From Trachythela sp. YZ-2020 (Eukaryota; Cnidaria; Anthozoa; Malacalcyonacea; Clavulariidae): DNA of 64,000 nt. The notes under the pieces are model-generated. The model worked only from the letters and a program-made list of their open reading frames with translations. It was not told the DNA's origin and searched no databases. The position numbers and the translations under genes were made by a program. Every line of letters begins with the position of its first letter. The stretch's first letter is position 1. This document shows positions 57,482-64,000 of this stretch, one piece after another. The stretch is from positions 3,326,501-3,390,500 of the forward strand of contig JADLSH010000395.1 of the NCBI GenBank assembly GCA_016169945.1. Direction: 5' to 3'.

Positions 57482-60400
57482 ACTAAAGTAGGGCGCATCT
57501 GGGTGCATTGCCAACTAATGGGGTTAAACAAAACTAATCGACTAATTAATCAGCATCTGCCAATTAATAGCATTATGTTGTTAGTCACCAGTCCCTAAGA
57601 TAGAGTGCTATCATGTTATACATTGCAAATACAATTTTTGCTCTCAAACTGAAACAACAGAAGAGAGTTGTCTGAATGGTTGGATCAAATCGACATAAGA
57701 ATGGCTCACGCCATTTCATATCTATAGCAACAATTGATTAATGTTGAATAGTGATGTTCCTTGGAACTATCATAATTGCAAATATAGTTTGTTCCGTACC
57801 GGTAATCTTAATGTATGTATACGTATCATTATGATTTTATGGCATTTGCTTTTCTTCACATATTTTTCGGAATACATTTTGCAGCAAGGCACATTTGTTA
57901 AATGTCTGTGGGATTATTAAAAACTTCCTCCAATCAGGAAACTTTATATTGAGTAATTTTGGTTTAAGTATACAAAGGGATTTTAATTTTGTTGCCAAGA
58001 AAGAAATATATATAGTTTCTCCAAACCTGGGAACATTATGTAGGAAGTAACTGCTGTCTTCTATAATTCAGTTTATCACTTTAACCCTTGTCTACAAGTT
58101 TGTATCTCTACGGACTAATTTTGTTCATATTTTGTTCATTTTAGGCATTTTCAAAGCATGCATTTACACCAAGTCATCTCAAGAAACTTGCAGAAGCCTA
58201 TAAAATTCGCCTGTCCACAGATCAAATCTCAAATAGTTTCACCTGTGACGTAAGTGTCTATAATATATAGAGATAAAATAGAACCTCAAAAAGTATACCG
58301 TCTCCATGCAAAAACTCCAGTATATACATGTAGTTAGAAGTAAATTCCTAACACGCTGTATAGATTCAGTCAGGATTTTGTATCAGCATTCAACATTCAG
58401 CCCTGCTCGTCGAGCCTGGTTAATTGTCTTATAATATGGGACGCCATGTTGCCTGAGATCCAAGGCAATGCAAAGTTGGATCTCGTTTCTCAAAAAACGA
58501 ACTGGTCTTAGACTATTGTAGCCGAAAAGTCACGCAACCAGTAATGTTACGCGCCATATACTTGTTTAGATTTGTGTTGTCGAATGCCACGGACACCAAC
58601 CTTGGGTTGCGCACTTGTTGGGAGGCAAACATAGAAAGGTTGGTTTCAATTTGATTTTATTCATTAGAATATTTTTTCAAATAGAGAGATTGGGTGTAGA
58701 TTACGAGTTTTGTTTCATGAGTTGTTCTACAGTTCAAAGAGGTATTTCAATCTGAACAAACTTAAATTCCTTGGCCAATGCCCTTTAAAGGCCAATATGT
58801 TACACGGGGTAATTTCTGCACAGAGCCATGTTACTGTATGTGGAAATGTACGCACAGCAAAACTTGAATTTGGCAATAGTAAACATGGCCAGCGTTTCAC
58901 CTCAAAGAAAAATATCAGCGAATAAAACGAGAATCATGCTCACAATTTATCTGCGAATACACTTTTTGCCTAACATCGCTCTGTGTCAGGGATGGATTTA
59001 CGGGGGGAGGATGCGCACCCCCCTACGCTTGGCCAAGGGGGTTGCAGGAGGGGTGCCAATTCCCATATCAAATCCAAATTTTGGATTTGACAGGGCATTT
59101 ATCAAACAAAAATAGAATATTGGGCCATTGATGGGTCTTTTTGACCATCTAGGCAATCAAAAAATATCTGACAAGATGATCCCTTAACCCTGATGGGGGT
59201 CCTCAGTGATGATTCACTCTGCCTCGGATGCTGGCCAGTGCGGCCACACCCTGTTTCATGACCGGCACCAGCTTAGCACCCCTCCTATCATACCAAGCTG
59301 GATCCATGTCCGAAATTGCGTTGCAAGTTGCAGCAAAAATCGCCTCGTGTAACATAGACAACAATCGTGTTATGTAGATTAACCTTAAGGTAACATTTAA
59401 AGGAATACTTACACTATACCGGGTGGGGCAAAAAGAAGTACGACTGTTTGATTTAGTATAACTTAAAAACTAAAAGAGCTATTTCAGCGATGTCTAACTT
59501 AAATCTTGGTATGTGCCATGTGCATTGTCGTGCAATATTGACCAAGATAGCTGCGTTTAAACTTGAGTAAACATTTTTGGAAGTGTCGAGAATTAGCTAA
59601 AAATGGCCTATTAAATAATTTGATAACCATTAGCATTTTACGCAAGTATTCGTTTCAATGAAGTGAAGTTGAAGTTAGAAGGCCAAATGTTAGAATAAAA
59701 GAGCATATCTATTCAAGAAACATTTCCAACTTCAACTTCACTTCATTTAAATAATACTTACGATAAAATGGTAACGGTTATCAAATTAGTTTAATAGGCC
59801 GTTTTTAGCTAATTCTCGACAGTTCCAAAAGTGTTTAGTCAAGTTTAAACGCAGCTATCTCGGTCAATATTGCATGAAAATGCACATGGCATATATCAAA
59901 ATTTAAGTTAGACATCGCTGAATGCAACAAAACTTGTTTAAGTGTAATAGCTCTTTTAGTTTTTAAGTTATACTAAATCAAACAGTCGTACTTTTTTTTG
60001 CCCCACCCGGTATACTAAAATATCTAACATGTATCTCTGTTAGAAATACTGCATGTGTAAGTCATTACAGTACATAGTGAATGATCAATAAAATATCAAT
60101 AAATATGGTGATGGAGTCGCTCAACGTATGCCAACCAATTGATCCAACATTGTTATAATTATAAACTTACCGTTCAATAGATGGAACAAATGTTATTTGA
60201 TATTTTGCAACAAACAACCGTATAAGCTATAAATTTATTTGCAATTTGCTTTTCGGAATTGAAAAATTCACTCAACAGCAAGGTGTGTGTAACAACTATT
60301 ATGATACGTATCTATTTAACACAAGCTGACAGTGACAAAACCGTAACACGTTAATGTGAGGATTAACCCAAATTAACCAATACACCATGGAAATATTGTT

Positions 60401-62104
60401 TCATTCAATAAAATCTTTTACTAGCTGTATTTTTCGCTGTAGGCTTTAGAACAATTAGCTATTGCGAAAGCTGAAGAAAAAAGTGAAATGTTGAAAAGTA
60501 GGACAGGTAATTGACTTCTTCCTAGGAATCTAATTCTTTTTTCTAAACCAAAGCCTCCAATTCTTTAAATGGGTTTGTAGTTTCCAAACATAACATTCTG
60601 TATGTCTATTAGTTACGGTAACTAGTATTATAAGAACGAAGTGTTGCTTGTAGAATTAAAAGTAACTGTACTAAGGTCCAATAAAGGTCATCCCTGATTG
60701 GTCCAGTGTAATGTGTTATAAAGGCAGGAGGAAACTGGAGTACCGGAGGAACTCTGCGGTGTTTATTAGAATCAAACTATATATTCAATCAGAAAATGAA
60801 ACCCATATTGTAGGAATCAACCCCCGTCACAAAGGTGAAATACACTACAGTAACCTCCGTGCCATCGCCCCCCCCCCACTAGTAATTTATTGCTTGTCGC
60901 ATGAATTCATTCATCCATGATATAGAATATATTAATGTTTTCTCGTTGGTAGGAGGTCCAATGAGAAATAACCAGTTTGGAAATATGAAAAACAAGAAGC
61001 CTTATGATAGGATCAACGTGCCAAAACCAAGTAATGTTCCATCGGTTGCAGCGCAAGATTTTGCTCAATACCCAGAGCCACTTATAGGTAACACATGTTT
61101 AACTTCTTTTCAAGTACATTTATATTTTATTTCTTTTAATTCTTCTTGTCAATGTAGAATCGTTAATATGTGGTAAGTGAATAATTAATATCGAAATCAT
61201 TTTCAATCATGTGACAAGTCAAGATAAACGTTTAGCAGGGTGTTAGCCAGAAGGAAGAAAAATTCGGCAATTTAATGAAATTGTGAAGTATATTTTACCC
61301 AGTTCTTTTGAGAAAAGCTTTAAAGCTGAGAAATCTCATATTTTTAATAATTTCTTGGTTATTAAAAAATAATATTTATTTTATTTTTGGCAGATCTAAA
61401 TTGTGAAATTGCTAGCTAAACGTAACTGTGAAACGGCGTATAACGCCGAATTTTTCACTGTAGCTAACACCCTGTTTTGGTATATTGTTGTGTGTATCTT
61501 GACATTATCAGATTATGATTATGTCGTTTTTGACTCGTGGATGCTGCGTAGCAGTATCTGTGAGTTATTGTCACTGATCTGAAAACAAGGACTGGATAGT
61601 GCATCTTCCATGCATAAATGAAGCCAATGGCGGCCATATCGGTGTGACCACAACAAATCTACTGTGGTGTTGGGGACATGTTTAAAGAGGTTCTAACATG
61701 TTCTAGTTATTGGTGGGAAAGGAAAAATATTGTCTCGATAAGAATTTGTCATCAGTGGCCTCTCTTTCTTCCTAAATTTGCCGGTGAATAACTAATGAGG
61801 GCACACCGATGTGGCCGCCATAAGCCTCATTATGTGGTGTTTAAAACGTTCTAAAACTCATTAGAAGAGATGTTGGAAGCTATATTTTTCACGTTGCATA
61901 GAAAAATATATTTGCTTCATAACATAACTAATTTAAACAGCTAACGATTTGACTAGTCAAGAATTTGACAGATTTAAAAATCTGATCTCATTAAAAATAT
62001 TCTGGCTTCAAAATTGGCTCATTGAATTCAATAGGATGCTCTATCCAGTTCTAGTTTCAGATCAGTGGTTATTGTGGGGACTCGATGTGTGGCGTCAAAC
62101 AATG
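55116..62104 (+). CDS. U1/matrin-type zinc-finger protein, partial gene
   Basis: Exons 55116-55289, 58145-58249, 60443-60506, 60953-61087 and, less certain, 61941-62104. All junctions have AG/GT borders and matching phases. The product is at least 214 residues and probably continues beyond exon 5 (donor ATG|GTAAATG) into or past the window end. It begins MDDTQTYQTYAVSND. A single zinc finger of form C-x2-C-x12-H-x5-H (CKHCEFQAEDWP | AFSKHAFTPSH, residues 47-69) is split by intron 1; this spacing is that of U1C/matrin-like, often RNA-binding, fingers. A short charged helix (ALEQLAIAKAEEKSEMLKSR) and an N/K/P-rich linker follow. I cannot name the gene; a nucleic-acid-binding role is inferred from the finger. 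Confidence 0.6.
56264..56754. mobile_element. hAT-type MITE with TTAAGGGC duplication
   Basis: A 491-bp element with ends TAAAGTTGGGAGGTA and complement ACCGCCCAACTTTA. Many CCGGTAT segments. Exact 8-bp duplication at 56256-56263 and 56755-56762. The duplicated site includes the first bases of the neighbouring PIF-type element, so it inserted into that older element's edge. Confidence 0.85.
56759..57098. mobile_element. PIF/Harbinger-type MITE with TAA duplication
   Basis: A 340-bp element with ends GGGCCTGTTTATATGATCCC and complement ATCATATAAACAGGCGCCC, flanked by TAA at 56756-56758 and 57099-57101. Internal GGCTAGACGGGAT repeats. This terminal sequence style is common in PIF/Harbinger MITEs. 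Confidence 0.85.
57102..58144. other. Zinc-finger gene intron 1, right part
   Basis: AT-rich intron. No element or exon recognised. Confidence 0.5.
59419..60010. mobile_element. Mariner-type foldback MITE (592-bp palindrome), TA duplication
   Basis: The two arms are complementary over nearly the whole length (about 280 bp each) around a short centre near 59700. Ends CCGGGTGGGGCAAAAAGAAG and complement, flanked by TA on both sides (59417-59418 and 60011-60012). No ORF. In intron 2 of the zinc-finger gene. Confidence 0.85.
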
Positions 62105-64000
62105 GTAAATGACCAGGCTGCTTTGCGCTCTCAATTTATTTAACTTGTATAACTGTCTAACATGAAGTAAATTGGAAATTTGTCGCCTGCCGTAAAAATG
62201 GCACTAGGCATCCATGTTGTTTTCTCGAGATTTCAATTTTACGGATACCGATATTAAAAAACTTAACAACTTATTGAAGCTTTTTTGTTGAGACAAAGGG
62301 ACTTTTGCAGTATTTTGGACGAGTTTTGTGTGGTTAATTCGCAATTTTAACTGTAAGAAATAGACGTAATTCACTGCTTATTTCTTGTGTATAGCTTCAG
62401 ATTACACCATAGACACATATATATATATATATATTTAATATATTAAAACGAGACTAGAACTAAACTATTGTGCTTTTCTTTCTATTTGCACCATCGGTCA
62501 AATTATCTTGCTTATTGTCCGCGACTCCCATCTGTGAGTCGACCTCAAAGGCCTTTGATTCGTTTTACCCATGCACCATCTTAGCTTGGATTCTATATTG
62601 TGCGTGCGTTTCTGAAGTATACTAGGTCTAGGTAGCGTTAAATTAGCTGTTCCTCTATATTTCGAAATAGCACGGTTCTATTCATGCAATAGTATCAAAA
62701 TGTCTATATTTAATCATTACAATGCGTAGAAGTGAGCATAGATCAGCAGACATATTCAATAAGTAACTTTCTACCATTGATAATGTATCAGGTGAATCAT
62801 GTGGCATCAGTCTACTTGATTGACGTATTCACCAAAAAGATCCAAGTACATGCATGACCATGAAACAAGACAATCGGAATTCAATTATATGCTAACCCAA
62901 ACGCATAGAGGAGTTTCTTTAGAGGAGTAATTGTATGGATTTACCTTTAGGTTAGGGATTTAGGTTCCCAAAATATTGCCACCCTTTCGTTACTGCAAAT
63001 CTTCAGTACTTAAAACCTTTTGGGCTTACAGTGTAAATGTCATATAGATTTACTTAAATTATAGCCTATGAAAGCTTTCTTCATTGTAAAATCATTGTTA
63101 CAGCTTTGTTGCATTCAGCAACAATTCAAACGATTTAAAAAAGGTAGTGCGGAGGCGCCGATCGCCTATTTTGTCCGTCACTCTATACGATTGACAGTAT
63201 TATTCCCATGTTCATTTCACCATAGTCATAGAAAGAAATATACAGTATATCCTGCAACCAAATCTGACACAAAAATGGCACGGTAAAACTATCATGTACA
63301 TGCTTTAGGTAGTTTTACGAGGTAAAATATCATGCGCACACGCATTTCAGAATGATCATGCCTTCACCCTTTACCAAAATATTTCATATAACAAACAAGT
63401 GATACTTTCACTTTGGGTGTATATGATGGAAGAAGTCCATGTCGACAAGCATACAATTAGCAATTGTTGATAAAATATTTATTTGTCAACTTTGTTACAG
63501 TGACAGTGAATTGTCCATTTTCGATTTGAATAACAATTATTTAGGTAGCGAGGATATACAAGACTTTGATTACCTTTTACCGCGGAGTGCAGTCCGTCAT
63601 CAGGCTAATTAATAGATGTGATTATTTACAATGCTAATCACTGGAAATTAATATTTTGACAATCCTTACTATGGAAATAGTATAGATCCTAGTTGGAAAT
63701 AGTATGAAAATGGCAATTAGCATGGAAATTATACGAATTCCTTACTATAATTGTAATTTTCATACTGTGGAAACACTATGGATATAATATGGAAATACTA
63801 TGGGAATATCATTTCCATATGGGAATATCATTTCCATATTATTTCCATGGTATGGATTTAAAAACAATTTCCAGCGTAATGCTGTCGTTAACATTGTCAA
63901 TAATGACATCCATGCAAAGCCTGACGACGGACAGTCAAACTATATATTACTGCAAAAATAATAGAAGTATTGAACGTCTTGTGCACCATTGGCATTGCTA
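62105..64000. other. Right end of window; possible MITE, no gene supported
   Basis: An (AT)n tract lies at about 62418-62434. At 63550-63950 an AT-rich stretch with many TATGGAAAT-like phrases is bordered by GACTTTGATTACC...CCGTCATCAGGCT and AGCCTGACGACGGACAGTC, which are partly complementary and may be the ends of a MITE. The short ORF at 63068-63286 has no supporting features. Confidence 0.45.

Noticed and set aside
58985..59310. Possible hAT-type MITE starting CAGGGATGGATTTACGGGG
   Set aside because: The start resembles other hAT tips here, but I could not find a matching right end or an 8-bp duplication.
63068..63286. ORF of 72 codons
   Set aside because: No domain, no splice support and composition like the surrounding AT-rich DNA.

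Overview
The window reads as a repeat-rich, AT-rich stretch of an invertebrate animal nuclear genome. Its genes are spliced with GT-AG introns, and it carries Ty3/gypsy, BEL/Pao, LINE, hAT, CMC, Tc1/mariner and PIF-type elements and tRNA-derived SINEs. A cnidarian is my best guess, from the style of the repeats and genes rather than from any diagnostic marker, and confidence is low to moderate. There are no operons, bacterial features or CRISPR arrays.

Three host genes can be assembled from exon phases and family resemblance. (1) A RAVER-like, PTB-binding-type protein with three RRMs lies on the minus strand at 2935-19489. It has twelve phase-consistent exons and one GC-AG intron. (2) A complete CREG-family gene lies on the minus strand at 33370-54309. 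It has five exons, and its first intron is 17.4 kb and packed with nested transposons. (3) A divergent plus-strand gene starts at 55116 and encodes a U1/matrin-type C2H2 zinc finger. At least four of its exons look good, and it may run out of the window. Genes 2 and 3 are head to head, about 0.8 kb apart.

Layout. 1-2475 is the 3' part of a decayed Ty3/gypsy element. 2935-19489 is the RAVER-like gene, whose introns hold a Tc1-like element, PIF-type and other MITEs, a hAT relic, and a small TIR element carrying a RecQ-like helicase fragment. 19490-33369 is intergenic: a CMC (Plavaka-like) transposase region framed by large inverted arrays of a 25-bp repeat, further related arrays, a LINE fragment and foldback repeats. 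33370-54309 is the CREG gene. It includes a SINE cluster around 33.6-34.4 kb and an intron holding a foldback cluster, a gypsy element interrupted by a hAT-type element that itself contains a CMC-type non-autonomous element, and a BEL/Pao element interrupted by a 5.4-kb hAT-type element that itself contains a nearly full-length LINE. 55116-64000 is the zinc-finger gene, with hAT, PIF and mariner-type MITEs in its introns.

The most unusual signals are the CMC element with near-identical inverted 25-bp arrays, the RecQ-bearing TIR element, and the layered insertions whose 8-bp target duplications give their order. All exon models come from reading splice sites and phases by eye. No alignment or database search was run.
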